From Clostridium sp. CAG:567 (GTDB lineage: Bacteria; Bacillota; Clostridia; TANB77; CAG-508): a stretch of 36,320 nt of DNA. Positions 9,615 through 18,531 of the stretch are shown here, piece after piece. The first letter of the stretch is position 1. Each line of letters opens with the position of its first letter. A model generated the notes under the pieces. The model had not been told where the DNA came from. It made no database searches and saw only the letters and a list, made by a program, of their open reading frames with translations. The stretch spans positions 1 to 36,320 of the forward strand of contig FR902204.1 in assembly GCA_000437855.1 (NCBI GenBank), written 5' to 3'. Made by a program: the position numbers and the translations under genes.

Positions 9615-11213
9615 ATGAATAAAGAAAAAGGTTATGTTAGTTTCATATTGCATGCTCATTTACCTTTTATACACCATCCAGAGAGTGAAGACTATTTAGA
9701 AGAGCAATGGTTATATGAAGCTATTTCAGAAACATATTTACCTTTATTAACAAATTTCACAAAATTAGAAAAGGAGAAAGTTGACTTTAGAATTACAATG
9801 TCACTTACTCCTCCTCTTTTAAATATGTTTGATAATAAGCTTTTACAAAAAAGATATATAAAATATTTAAACACACATATTGAACTTGCTAAAAAAGAAA
9901 TAGAAAGAACAAAAGGTAATCCAAAAGAAAATGAACTCTCTAAGTATTATTTAAATCGTTATTCTAATGATTTACATTTATTTAGAGATGTATACAATTG
10001 TAATTTAATTCAAGGATTTAAGCATTTTCAAGATATAGGTGTTTTAGAAATTATTACTTGTGGCGCAACTCACGGCTATTTTCCTATATTATATGTAAAT
10101 GAAAAAACTGTAAGAGCTCAAATTGCTGTTGGTGTTCAAACTTATAAAAAATATTTTGGTAAAAATCCTAATGGAATATGGCTTCCTGAATGTGGTTATA
10201 TTCCAGAAGCAGACAAATATTTAAAAGAATTTGGTATTAAATATATAATTACAGAAACTCATGGTATTTTATATGCCAACCCTACTCCTGTCTTTGGAAC
10301 TTTTGCTCCAATTGTTTCGCCTGAAGGAATTGTTGCTTTTGGTAGGGATATTGAATCATCAAGGCAAGTATGGAGCTCAATAAATGGTTACCCTGGTGAC
10401 TTTAATTATAGAGAATTTTATAGAGATATTGGTTATGATGCTCCTTATGATTATATAAAGCCTTATATTGCTTCAAATGGAGTTAGAGTTCATACTGGTA
10501 TTAAATATTATAGAATTACCGGTAAAGATTGTGAAAAAGACTATTATAACTTGCAATGGGCTCAAGACAGTATTGAAAAACAAGCTGGTCACTTTTTTGA
10601 TAGTAGAGTTAAACAAATTAATGAATTGTCTAAACTAACATCTAACCCTCCTATTATTACATGTCCTTATGACGCTGAATTATACGGTCATTGGTGGTAT
10701 GAAGGTCCTGATTGGTTATATGTTTTATTTAAAAAAGTTTATTATGACAACTGTAATTTTAAGTTAATCACACCAAGCGAATATATTGATAAATATCCTT
10801 CTATGCAAGTATGTACTCCTTGTCGTTCTAGTTGGGGTGCTAATGGTTATAGCGAAGTTTGGCTAAATCAAACAAATGATTATGCCCATAAATACTTGCA
10901 TGATATTGGAAATAAAATGGTTGAACTTGCAAATAAATTTCCAGATGAAAAGGATAAATTAAAAAAGAAAATATTGAATCAATGTGCTAGAGAAGTATTG
11001 TTAGCTCAAAGCAGTGACTGGTTATTTATTATTACAAACGGTACAATGGTAGATTATGCTAAAAAGCGTATTAAAGATCATGTTGGTAGGTTTAACAGGT
11101 TATATGATGGTCTAGTAAATGATAAGATTGATGAAGATTATCTTGAATTTTTGAAAGATGTTTCTAAAAAAGATTGTATATTCCCTGAAATTAACTATAT
11201 GATTTATAAATAG
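9615..11213 (+). CDS. GH57 family 1,4-alpha-glucan branching enzyme (DUF1957)
   Basis: Transfers alpha-1,4-glucan segments to make alpha-1,6 branches. The 532-residue length matches GH57/DUF1957 branching enzymes. Conserved GH57 regions are visible: HAHLPF near residue 13; GIWLPECGY with the expected nucleophile Glu192; and CPYDAELYGHWWYEG with the expected acid/base Asp353. A helical C-terminal domain containing SSDWLFIITNG completes the protein. It follows the DUF4912 gene by 25 bases and ends at a bidirectional terminator. Together with the divergent GT4 gene it makes a minimal synthase-plus-brancher set for a glycogen-like reserve, without glgC, glgP or a GH13 brancher nearby. The substrate is inferred from family and context. 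Confidence 0.9.
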   Translation: MNKEKGYVSFILHAHLPFIHHPESEDYLEEQWLYEAISETYLPLLTNFTKLEKEKVDFRITMSLTPPLLNMFDNKLLQKRYIKYLNTHIELAKKEIERTKGNPKENELSKYYLNRYSNDLHLFRDVYNCNLIQGFKHFQDIGVLEIITCGATHGYFPILYVNEKTVRAQIAVGVQTYKKYFGKNPNGIWLPECGYIPEADKYLKEFGIKYIITETHGILYANPTPVFGTFAPIVSPEGIVAFGRDIESSRQVWSSINGYPGDFNYREFYRDIGYDAPYDYIKPYIASNGVRVHTGIKYYRITGKDCEKDYYNLQWAQDSIEKQAGHFFDSRVKQINELSKLTSNPPIITCPYDAELYGHWWYEGPDWLYVLFKKVYYDNCNFKLITPSEYIDKYPSMQVCTPCRSSWGANGYSEVWLNQTNDYAHKYLHDIGNKMVELANKFPDEKDKLKKKILNQCAREVLLAQSSDWLFIITNGTMVDYAKKRIKDHVGRFNRLYDGLVNDKIDEDYLEFLKDVSKKDCIFPEINYMIYK

Positions 11214-11243
11214 AAAAAGCCAACGGAAATTTCCATTGGCATA
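11214..11243. terminator. Bidirectional terminator between GH57 and GT2 genes
   Basis: Inverted repeat GCCAA-CGGAAA / TTTCCA-TTGGC (11219-11240) with one mismatch, flanked by an A-run on the left and a T-run on the right. It can serve both converging genes. Confidence 0.75.
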
Positions 11244-11247
11244 TTTT

Positions 11248-12219
11248 TTACTTATTTAAGTGTTCATTTGTTTCTTTTGTTTCATTATATCTTTCAATAA
11301 AATATAATGGCCTATGTTTGCTTTCATTAAATGTTCTTCCTAAATACTCACCAATAATTCCTAAGAAAATTAGTTGTATTCCACCTAAGAATAATATAAC
11401 TACCATTAAAGATGCATAACCTGGTACATCAATTCCTGTAGCCAAGGTTTTTATTATTATATATATCATATATATAAACGCAACTCCAGATATCATTATT
11501 CCTAAAATTGCTGCCCATCTCAATGGTGATGTTGTGAATGATGTAATACCATCAATTGATAAATCTATAAGTTTTCCATAGTTCCATTTAGTTTGACCTG
11601 CTGCTCTTGGATCTCTATCATACAATATTTCCTTTTTATTGTATCCAATTATACTAAATAAACCTTTAGTATATCTTTGATTTTCTCTCATTGATTTCAA
11701 TGCTTCTACACAACGTCTATCAAGTAATCTAAAATCTCCAGTATCTTTTTGTATTTCAATTCTAGTGAAGCCTTGTAATACTTTATAATACATTTTTGAA
11801 GTAAATTTTTTAAGCCATGTTTCTCCTTCTCTAGATTTTCTTTTAGCATATACATCATCATAGCCCTCTTCCCAATATTTTATCATCTCAGGAATTAACT
11901 CAGGTGGATCTTGCAAGTCTGCATCTATTATTACTACTGCATCTCCATTGCAATAATCCAATCCTGCTATCATTGCTGTTTCTTTTCCAAAGTTTCTAGA
12001 TAAGTTTAAATAGCAAAATCTTTTGTCTTTTTCTCTTAATTCTTGCATGATTTCAAAAGTCTTGTCTTTACTTCCATCATTAACTAATAATATTTCAAAA
12101 TCATAGCCTGTGTTTTCATTCATTAGTTTTACTAGTCTATCATATAATAAGTGTAAAACTTCTTGTTCATTATATGCTGGTACTAATATTGTAATTAGCT
12201 TTTTCTTTTCTTGTTCCAT
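11248..12219 (-). CDS. GT2 membrane glycosyltransferase (DPM1/GtrB-like)
   Basis: Transfers a sugar from a nucleotide donor to a polyprenyl-phosphate carrier at the cytoplasmic membrane; the sugar is not predictable. The GT-A domain shows VPAYNEQE, LVNDGSKD, DADLQDPPE and AGQTKWNYGKL. Two C-terminal transmembrane helices (AILGIMISGVAFIYMIYII and SLMVVILFLGGIQLIFLGII) and a short cytosolic tail are typical of the GtrB/YkoT/DPM1 group. The start is MEQEKKK (12219): the GGAGG that would serve it lies inside the longer MEVIMEQ reading, so the earlier ATG is unlikely. A sigma-A-like promoter lies just upstream. Apparently monocistronic. Confidence 0.88.
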   Translation of the reverse strand: MEQEKKKLITILVPAYNEQEVLHLLYDRLVKLMNENTGYDFEILLVNDGSKDKTFEIMQELREKDKRFCYLNLSRNFGKETAMIAGLDYCNGDAVVIIDADLQDPPELIPEMIKYWEEGYDDVYAKRKSREGETWLKKFTSKMYYKVLQGFTRIEIQKDTGDFRLLDRRCVEALKSMRENQRYTKGLFSIIGYNKKEILYDRDPRAAGQTKWNYGKLIDLSIDGITSFTTSPLRWAAILGIMISGVAFIYMIYIIIKTLATGIDVPGYASLMVVILFLGGIQLIFLGIIGEYLGRTFNESKHRPLYFIERYNETKETNEHLNK

Positions 12220-12238
12220 AATAACCTCCATTATTTTG

Positions 12239-12266
12239 ATAATATATTTATATCACATATTTTCAA
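12239..12266 (-). promoter_or_regulatory. Candidate sigma-A promoter of the GT2 gene
   Basis: On the minus strand TTGAAA (12266-12261) and TATTAT (12244-12239) are separated by 16 bases, about 20 bases before the GT2 start. One mismatch per box from consensus. Confidence 0.45.
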
Positions 12267-12301
12267 AATAGTAAATAGGGTACTATGTTTTCACAATCAA
12301 C

Positions 12302-13150
12302 TCACTTACGTATTATTTGAGAACTATTTAATATTTTATATGTTTTACATATTTCACAATCTTTGCATATAAAAATTCGTCCATCAAAAATCAATTTCAA
12401 TGTATTTATAAACTCATCTTCATCGTCAATTAAATGTATTTCAATTTTTTCAGGCAATAATGTTAATAAAGTATTTAATGCAAAATCGTTTGATGAAAAA
12501 GATATATCTGATAAATATTTTGCATTATATATATTTTCGGATACTGATACTATATTCTTCTTCTCGTCTAATAAAATAGATTCGCCATTTATATAAATTA
12601 AATGTAATAATTTATATTGTGTTGGCTTTGAATCTACATATACTTTAAGTAAACTTATAAATTCCTTATATTCTTTTTCTATTATAAATTGATTTACTGC
12701 ATAATCTATTATATTGTCTAAATAACTTATATAATTTTTTAACCTAAAGTATATGAATCCTTCTAATATCATACTTTTATTTTGTTTTAAATATTCTTTA
12801 ACATCTTTGTTTTCAGATATATATTTAATACATTCTTCTGGCTCAATTATTTGAATACTATTTTCTAATATTTTTATTTTTTCATATTCGTCAAAATAAA
12901 AATAGTTATAATTTATTAATTGCTTCAAAATTTTCTCTTCAAAAAATTCAATAACTATTTCTTCTAGTAGTTTGCTTAAAAATTCATAATATGCTTCATT
13001 ATCGTTTCCAAAATAATGAATAATTACATTTTCATAAATACTAAATTTATTTTTTGAATAAATTAAATTTTCAAAATCAATTTCATCAATTCTTTTTAGT
13101 ATATATTCTAGTATTCTTATGTTGTTTGTTTTAAAGCAAAACGATTTCAT
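12302..13150 (-). CDS. ytxC: YtxC-like putative sporulation protein
   Basis: A 282-residue soluble protein rich in Ile/Glu/Lys. It matches the YtxC family in length and in the C-terminal third: EFISLLKVYVDSKPTQYKLLH, a short variable segment, then ALNTLLTLLPEKIEIHLID. Its short C-terminal extension ends with paired Cys (CKDCEICKTY). YtxC is annotated as sporulation-related in Bacillus but its biochemical role is unknown. AAAGGAG precedes the ATG. It lies six bases after the rhodanese gene on the same strand, an arrangement fitting the clostridial secDF-rhodanese-ytxC neighbourhood. The call rests on pattern recognition of weakly conserved segments. Confidence 0.65.
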   Translation of the reverse strand: MKSFCFKTNNIRILEYILKRIDEIDFENLIYSKNKFSIYENVIIHYFGNDNEAYYEFLSKLLEEIVIEFFEEKILKQLINYNYFYFDEYEKIKILENSIQIIEPEECIKYISENKDVKEYLKQNKSMILEGFIYFRLKNYISYLDNIIDYAVNQFIIEKEYKEFISLLKVYVDSKPTQYKLLHLIYINGESILLDEKKNIVSVSENIYNAKYLSDISFSSNDFALNTLLTLLPEKIEIHLIDDEDEFINTLKLIFDGRIFICKDCEICKTYKILNSSQIIRK

Positions 13151-13156
13151 TCAAGC

Positions 13157-13501
13157 TTAAAGCTCCTTTCTGTAACAGTATAACCCTTCTTTCAAATTAT
13201 ATACTTCAGTATATCCTAATTCTTCAAGTATCTCTTTTGCTTTTTTACTGCGCACTCCGCAAGAACAATAAACAACAATCGTTGTTTCTTTATTTTTTAT
13301 TTTGTCTGTTATTTCTTTTTTTAAATCATATAAGTTTATATTTATAGCTCCTGGCAAATGTTCTTCATTATATTCTTGATGACTTCTTACATCTAATAAA
13401 ACTCCATTGGTTTTGTCTAAAATCTCTTTTGCTTTTTTTAAATTTACCTCTTTATCATTTATTATTCCCCTATTCAAAAATTCTTTTATTTTTTTTAACA
13501 A
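13157..13501 (-). CDS. Rhodanese-like sulfurtransferase
   Basis: Single-domain rhodanese (114 residues). Visible features are LLDVRSHQEYNEEHLPGAIN (CH2A-type region) and the catalytic loop VVYCSCGVRSKKA, whose first Cys should carry the persulfide. It is preceded by a roughly 20-residue basic N-terminus. The start is a TTG at 13501 behind GAGAGTG, so the first few residues are uncertain. It probably handles sulfane sulfur in the cytosol; partner unknown. Expressed with ytxC downstream (six-base gap) and separated from secF by a strong terminator hairpin. Confidence 0.88.
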   Translation of the reverse strand: MLKKIKEFLNRGIINDKEVNLKKAKEILDKTNGVLLDVRSHQEYNEEHLPGAININLYDLKKEITDKIKNKETTIVVYCSCGVRSKKAKEILEELGYTEVYNLKEGLYCYRKEL

Positions 13502-13525
13502 TTAATTCACTCTCTTTCATACAAA

Positions 13526-13566
13526 TAAAAAAATTAAAACTCATACTATATAGTATGAGTTTTAAT
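13526..13566 (-). terminator. Terminator downstream of the secF-like gene
   Basis: Perfect 16-base arms (13533-13548 and 13551-13566, ACTCATACTA / TAGTATGAGT core) followed by T-rich sequence on the minus strand. It separates the HD-secD-secF block from rhodanese-ytxC. Confidence 0.8.
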
Positions 13567-13589
13567 TACTTTTTGTTTATTGTATAAAT

Positions 13590-14243
13590 TTATTTTTGTT
13601 TTAACTTGTAATCATTTAATTGTTTTTGTTTTATTATTGTAACAACAACAATTGTTATTGCATAAATAATTAATCCTATTGGTATTATAAACATGTTAAA
13701 AGGCAATCTAGTAATTACTAAAATGCTTGCATATAGTAATTGCGAACCTATTACAGTTAATACATAAATAATAATATTTTTTAATATTCCTAGTTTTCTA
13801 TATATTATTGAAGAATATACTAAAATAACAATTAAGCTTATAAGCATTGGTAAAATGTATGGTTTTATAACACTATACATATTTATTTTTGTTTCATTGT
13901 TTATAACAATGTCCTCTTTTTTGTTTTCTAGTCCATATTTTTCATTTATTTTTGAATTCAAACTTTCAATTTTTTCATTTATATTTTCAGTGTTTTGCTC
14001 TTTTATTGTAATAAGAGCCATTTCATTATAAATTTCTACTTTTTGTACAATAGCAGTGTCTGTTTCAAATGTTTCTTTAGCTATTTGTTCTATATCATTG
14101 TTATCAAATTCTTTTCCAATATATACATATATTTTTGTATTTGCATCATTTTTCATATCAAGCTTTAATCCGATTGTAACCACAAGAACTGCCCCTACTA
14201 GAACAATTAAAGCAAGTATTCCATATATAATTTTTTTGTTCAT
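13590..14243 (-). CDS. secF: Divergent SecF-like membrane protein
   Basis: A 217-residue membrane protein. It has an N-terminal helix (IIYGILALIVLVGAVLVVTIG) and an extracytoplasmic domain of about 85 residues with SecF-like GKEFDNNDIEQIAKETF and VQKVEIYNEMALITI. Four further helices begin at MYSVIKPYILPMLISLIVIL and RKLGILKNIIIYV. SecF works with SecD to help complete protein export. It is shorter than typical SecF (about 290-310 residues): the transmembrane half is trimmed and the usual SecF glycine-rich helical motifs are hard to see. It follows secD by 19 bases, with AAAGGAAAG before the ATG. Position and the beta-domain support the assignment, but activity is uncertain. Confidence 0.65.
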   Translation of the reverse strand: MNKKIIYGILALIVLVGAVLVVTIGLKLDMKNDANTKIYVYIGKEFDNNDIEQIAKETFETDTAIVQKVEIYNEMALITIKEQNTENINEKIESLNSKINEKYGLENKKEDIVINNETKINMYSVIKPYILPMLISLIVILVYSSIIYRKLGILKNIIIYVLTVIGSQLLYASILVITRLPFNMFIIPIGLIIYAITIVVVTIIKQKQLNDYKLKQK

Positions 14244-14262
14244 TTTTTATCACTTTCCTTTA

Positions 14263-15612
14263 CTATTTTTCAGATACTAGTAGTTTAGTTACTACATGGT
14301 TATATACTATAACAAGTATTATTCCCCAAAACATTGTCATACCAAAGCTATAAATTGGTAACCATTTTACAAAGCATAATATAACTGTTGAAATAGCTAT
14401 TGGAACTAATATAGGTAGAAATTTTGTAAAACATTGATTGCAAGTAAGATCTGTATTTTCTTTCATTTTATTTAAAGCATACATAATTGATATGTATTCT
14501 AATATGATTGATGTTATAATTCCTGCTACACCTTCTAATGTTATTACTACATTAGTCAATCTAACTATTATTAGAAATGTTGCAATATATCCAATAATAC
14601 TAATTGCTCCTAACAATCCTTTTACTTTATATTTAACTATTAAGATTATAATTCCAATTACTAATAAGCTCATTATTACAATTGTTGGTATAAATAACAT
14701 ATCTTTGTTTATATCTGATAATACATAGTGATTTTCATCAGCCTCATATACTATAGGTAAATTTCCTGCATTTAACAAAGTTTCCAAATTTTTAGCTTCT
14801 TGTGCATACGTTGCTAATGAATTTCCAGTTGCTGTTCCAAAAGATAATTGGATCATTCCATTTGAAATTTCTTCAGTAAAATATGTATTAAGCATTTCTG
14901 AATCATCAATTTTTACCTTTATTTTTTTAGTTGTGTCGTTTCCTTCTTCATCTGTTGTTTTTATAAATGTATTTGAAATTTCTTTTAGTTTTTCAGTTCC
15001 TTGTTTATCAAATTGTATTGTCAAATAAACTGTTACTCCACTACTTGTAGAACTATATCCAACATAAGCTTCTTTTATATAAGAATTATCCATTAATACA
15101 TTGTCTTGGTCATCAACAATAGTAAAATCACCCTTGGTTGCAACATATCTTAATACCATATCTGTATTAGCGTTTTCTGGTAATTTTAACTCAATTTTTC
15201 CAGTTTCTTCATTTTGTTTAATTGTATAATAGTCAATTGCTTTATTTTCTACAATTCCTGCTGAAGTGTATTGTACTTGTTTGATTTTTTCTAGTCTTTT
15301 TTCTATAATTTCTTTTGCTTTTTTATAATTATCTTTTGTTAAGTTTTCTTCTTTGTTAACAGATTCCTCTTTTTTAGTTGTATTTTTTCCTTCTTCATCT
15401 ACAACATTTCCATCTGAGTCATAATATATGTCTTTTGTTGCATCGCTTACCTTTAACCCAATGTTTCGTAATCCTGTAAAGTCAGGTCCTAATTTATACT
15501 CAGGTAAAATGTTTTCTACAAATTTTGTTTTTTGGATATAAATTCCTCCAAATGAGATTAGAGCTAATAAAATTATTAGTAAAATTATTAGTGTTCTTTT
15601 TAGTGCTTTCAT
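14263..15612 (-). CDS. secD: SecD-like preprotein translocase subunit (divergent)
   Basis: A 449-residue membrane protein. It has an N-terminal helix (LIILLIILLALISFGGIYIQ), a large extracytoplasmic region with the SecD P1-type segment VLRYVATKGDFTIVDDQDN and VTVYLTIQFDKQGTEKLKEI, and NLETLLNAGNLPIVYEADEN (the SecD LRAGALPVPV equivalent). Five or six C-terminal helices follow. SecD and SecF form the proton-driven accessory of SecYEG. The start is MKALKRTLI (15612) behind AAAGGAAGG; an upstream ATG lies before the Shine-Dalgarno. The canonical SecD membrane motifs are diverged: GVAGIITSIILEYISIMYA stands where GxAANVDVLIFxR is expected. It may be a lineage-specific reduced SecDF pair. Confidence 0.75.
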   Translation of the reverse strand: MKALKRTLIILLIILLALISFGGIYIQKTKFVENILPEYKLGPDFTGLRNIGLKVSDATKDIYYDSDGNVVDEEGKNTTKKEESVNKEENLTKDNYKKAKEIIEKRLEKIKQVQYTSAGIVENKAIDYYTIKQNEETGKIELKLPENANTDMVLRYVATKGDFTIVDDQDNVLMDNSYIKEAYVGYSSTSSGVTVYLTIQFDKQGTEKLKEISNTFIKTTDEEGNDTTKKIKVKIDDSEMLNTYFTEEISNGMIQLSFGTATGNSLATYAQEAKNLETLLNAGNLPIVYEADENHYVLSDINKDMLFIPTIVIMSLLVIGIIILIVKYKVKGLLGAISIIGYIATFLIIVRLTNVVITLEGVAGIITSIILEYISIMYALNKMKENTDLTCNQCFTKFLPILVPIAISTVILCFVKWLPIYSFGMTMFWGIILVIVYNHVVTKLLVSEK

Positions 15613-15676
15613 TTTTTCTATTCCTTCCTTTATTTCATTTTTGTGCACTTTGCAAAATCAATGTGCTAATTATTAT

Positions 15677-16336
15677 TTATAGTAGTCTAGTATCATTAAT
15701 AACTAGTTCAAACCAAATTCCTAAATATTTAGCTGCATATTTACTCATCATTGTTCTATCCATAAATATTTCAAAATAATCTAATACTGGTGATATTTGA
15801 GTATCAATTGTTAAGTCTAATGTTACTTTTCTATTTTCTTTATCTATTATAAATTTTGAATCAGTAACAGCATAATTAACTTTATCATGTTTATCAAAAG
15901 TTGATATATTTTGATTAACAACTCTGCTACGGTGTGCATCAGATTTATCTGCCAAAATTAGCGCTGCAGATATATCACTAACAGCTGTTCCAGTTTGTTC
16001 ATCATGATTTCCTATTGCCATCATAATTTCAGTTCTTTGTTCAACATTCATTCCCATATCTTTTAGTATTTGGTAAGCAAGTATAGCTCCTGTATGTGCA
16101 TGATCAACTCTATTTACACAATTTCCAATATCATGCATATAGCCAGCAATTTTTGCTAATTCAATTCTTTCAGCTGGATAATCAAGTGTTGTCAAAAGTT
16201 CTCCTGCTCGTTGTGACACTATACTCATGTGTCTTATTGAATGTTCTGTATACCCTAATGCGTTCAATTGTTTTTGTGAGCTTAATATTAATTGATTAAG
16301 TTCCTCATTCTTTTTTACGTCTTCTAGCGCAATCAA
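15677..16336 (-). CDS. HD domain phosphohydrolase
   Basis: A 219-residue soluble HD-superfamily protein. Metal ligands are visible in TEHSIRHMSIVSQRAGEL, GYMHDIGNCVNRVDHAHTGA and AIGNHDEQTG, then LILADKSDAHRSRV. The C-terminal 70 residues form a beta-rich tail. Such genes commonly stand directly upstream of secD in Clostridia; substrate unknown. The start is TTG 16336, which sits seven bases after a full AGGAGG. It is followed by secD after 64 bases on the same strand, so probably the first gene of an HD-secD-secF transcript. Confidence 0.85.
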   Translation of the reverse strand: MIALEDVKKNEELNQLILSSQKQLNALGYTEHSIRHMSIVSQRAGELLTTLDYPAERIELAKIAGYMHDIGNCVNRVDHAHTGAILAYQILKDMGMNVEQRTEIMMAIGNHDEQTGTAVSDISAALILADKSDAHRSRVVNQNISTFDKHDKVNYAVTDSKFIIDKENRKVTLDLTIDTQISPVLDYFEIFMDRTMMSKYAAKYLGIWFELVINDTRLL

Positions 16337-16390
16337 TCTATTACCTCCTAATGTATAATTTACGTTTTAAATTTTATATTAAAATAAAAA

Positions 16391-16441
16391 AAATAGCAAC
16401 TATTTTTAAAAATTTCTTCTTAAAAATGTCGCTATTTTTCG
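16391..16441 (-). terminator. Terminator downstream of the TIGR04086 gene
   Basis: On the minus strand AAAAATAGCGAC and GTTGCTATTTTTTTT form a stem with a long AT loop and a terminal T-run, directly after the stop of the 16453-16860 gene. Confidence 0.7.
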
Positions 16442-16452
16442 ACTTTTCTCAC

Positions 16453-16860
16453 TTATTTTTTATTAATATTAACTCCTATTATTCCACCTATTATTCCAGT
16501 AATAGTTCCTATTGCTAACATAAAAATTGAATTTAAAGTAATAGAAAAACCTGACACAAATAAACTTGATATTATATATAAAATTAAAATATATATTAAT
16601 CCAACTATTCCACCATTTATTATTCCGTTCTTTTTTATACTTTTTGTACTAGTCATACTTCCTATTAAAATACTAATTCCTGTAATTGTAAATATAACTG
16701 GTTTCATTGTCACTTCCTTCAAGTTTGTATAGCATAATAGTAGTGCAAATATTATCAATAATATTGCAGAAATAATTATCGCAAATATACTTCCTTTTAA
16801 AATTCTGATTCCATTTGTCTTCATTTCATTTTGTTCAACAACAATATTATCTTTTCCCAT
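16453..16860 (-). CDS. TIGR04086 family membrane protein
   Basis: A 135-residue integral membrane protein with four helices (IFAIIISAILLIIFALLLCY, VIFTITGISILIGSM, IVGLIYILILYIISSLFV, SIFMLAIGTITGIIGGIIG) ending in a short basic tail. Size, the small glycine-rich last helix and position between tgt and the secD block match the TIGR04086 (YrzE-like) family, whose role is unknown. In related Clostridia it usually follows yajC; no yajC is seen here. The Shine-Dalgarno is weak (GAGAGAT). A terminator follows. Confidence 0.75.
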   Translation of the reverse strand: MGKDNIVVEQNEMKTNGIRILKGSIFAIIISAILLIIFALLLCYTNLKEVTMKPVIFTITGISILIGSMTSTKSIKKNGIINGGIVGLIYILILYIISSLFVSGFSITLNSIFMLAIGTITGIIGGIIGVNINKK

Positions 16861-16923
16861 ACATATCTCTCATTTCTTTTTTATCTATTTTTATCTTATG
16901 TTAAAATAATTTTATTTAGAACT

Positions 16924-16958
16924 AAAAAGACATATTTTATATAGAATATGTCTTTTTT
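16924..16958. terminator. Terminator between the WG-repeat and TIGR04086 genes
   Basis: AAAAAGACATATT (16924-16936) and AATATGTCTTTTTT (16945-16958) form a stem flanked by A and T runs. It lies just after the stop of the WG-repeat gene on the minus strand and could act in either direction. Confidence 0.75.
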
Positions 16959-16970
16959 AAAATTTTATTT

Positions 16971-18503
16971 TTATTGTTGTACATTTTGATTGTTATTTGT
17001 TGGATTTGTTGTATTCTGTGTTGCATTAGTATTAGTGTTTGAATTTTGATTTGCTGTATTTTCGTTATTAGTTTGTTGATTTGTCTGGTTAGTATTTTCT
17101 GTATTGTTTTGAGTATTTTCAGTGTTTTCTGTTTGTGGATTGTTCTCTTGTTGTTTTGGTCTTACATAAGTTTCAATATATGTAATTACATTCATTTCTT
17201 GGTCATTATATATCATGTGATATGTTTCATCACCTGCAGATATTGTTGAATAAATAGATTGTAATGCTATTGGTAATAATTGTTTTCCATCAGCATCAAT
17301 TAATCCATACATTTCTTTTTTCTTTACAACAATTCCTTCATATTTAGGTACTAACAAAATGTTATTTGTATTTTTGTCATTTAAATTTGTACTACCTGCA
17401 CTGCATCCCAAATCATCATATTGCTCTTTTGTTATTTTTTTACCAGTCTTGTCAAATAATTCCCAAATATTATTTTTCTTTACAGGAATACATTTTTCAT
17501 ATAACAAATATTGATTTTTTATATTATTAGATGCATATTTAGTTCCGTCTATTCCAATTTGGTCATATTCTAGATAAATAACAATGCTTCCATTAGAATT
17601 AACAACACCTTGTTTTTTGTTTTTAGTAACTAAATATAGTCCATTATCTTTGTCTATTTGTTTGATATTATCATATTCTGGACTAATTTTTGTTGTAGCA
17701 TTATATGACATTATTCCCATTTTATTTTCTAATGTTGTTACAATAAATTCTTTAGTACTCTCTATAAATTTAACTTTTGCATATTTAGTACCTAAAATTT
17801 CTTGTCCATTTAAACTTTGTACTCCATAGTTTCCATTTGCATTTTTTACAACAAGCATATTATATAGTAATGCCTTTTGATTGCTAAAATCTGCATCTTT
17901 ATCTGCAATTCCTGAATTTTGAGATAATGCAGTATAATGTGCAACTAGATAAGGCAAAGTGTATACCGTTATTTGATTATGTTCTTTGTTGTATCCCATT
18001 GAAATGTTAAATGCAATTTGTGCACCTTCAATAGTAGTACATAATTGATTTTGAATTATTTTTACTGGCTCATTTATTTCAAAATATTCATAATCATTAT
18101 TATTATTATCTAATAATGTTTTATATATTTTATTAGATCCTAAGCTGAATGATGCAACCTCATTTTGTGACTGTACATAACATTTAGTTGTATCTTCCTC
18201 ATATTGTTTATAATCACCACTATATGATTCATATCCAACATAAGATGCAAATACACGGATTGGTATATATATTTGATCTCCTTCAAATATAAAAACATTT
18301 TTTAATTTAGTATTTGATTTTCCATCAACTGTAATTTTTAACTCTGTTGTTTGAATATAGTACATTAAGCAGATTAATCCTATTGCCGCTACAAGTAATA
18401 GTCCCAAAATTATTCCAACTATTTTCATCCATTTCTTTGCATTTGCTTGGTCTTGTGTTTGTCTACCGCTATTATAGCCTCCACCACCAATAAAATCATC
18501 CAT
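16971..18503 (-). CDS. Membrane-anchored WG-repeat protein with stalk-like N-domain
   Basis: A 510-residue surface protein. After a cytosolic Gly/Gln-rich head, one helix at about residues 28-48 (IVGIILGLLLVAAIGLICLM) anchors it with the rest outside. Residues 50-180 resemble a copper-amine-oxidase N-terminal/stalk domain (ITVDGK, QIYIPIRVFASYVGY). Residues 200-440 carry WG-type repeats (GNYGVQSLNGQEI, NKMGIMSYNATTKI, KKQGVVNSNGSIV, NIWELFDKTGKKI, EMYGLIDADGKQL). The last 60 residues are an Asn/Thr/Gln tail. WG repeats are presumed binding modules; the ligand is unknown. It sits 29 bases after tgt on the same strand and has GGAGG before the ATG. Confidence 0.8.
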   Translation of the reverse strand: MDDFIGGGGYNSGRQTQDQANAKKWMKIVGIILGLLLVAAIGLICLMYYIQTTELKITVDGKSNTKLKNVFIFEGDQIYIPIRVFASYVGYESYSGDYKQYEEDTTKCYVQSQNEVASFSLGSNKIYKTLLDNNNNDYEYFEINEPVKIIQNQLCTTIEGAQIAFNISMGYNKEHNQITVYTLPYLVAHYTALSQNSGIADKDADFSNQKALLYNMLVVKNANGNYGVQSLNGQEILGTKYAKVKFIESTKEFIVTTLENKMGIMSYNATTKISPEYDNIKQIDKDNGLYLVTKNKKQGVVNSNGSIVIYLEYDQIGIDGTKYASNNIKNQYLLYEKCIPVKKNNIWELFDKTGKKITKEQYDDLGCSAGSTNLNDKNTNNILLVPKYEGIVVKKKEMYGLIDADGKQLLPIALQSIYSTISAGDETYHMIYNDQEMNVITYIETYVRPKQQENNPQTENTENTQNNTENTNQTNQQTNNENTANQNSNTNTNATQNTTNPTNNNQNVQQ

Positions 18504-18531
18504 AAAACATCCTCCATCTCTTTAGTATAAC

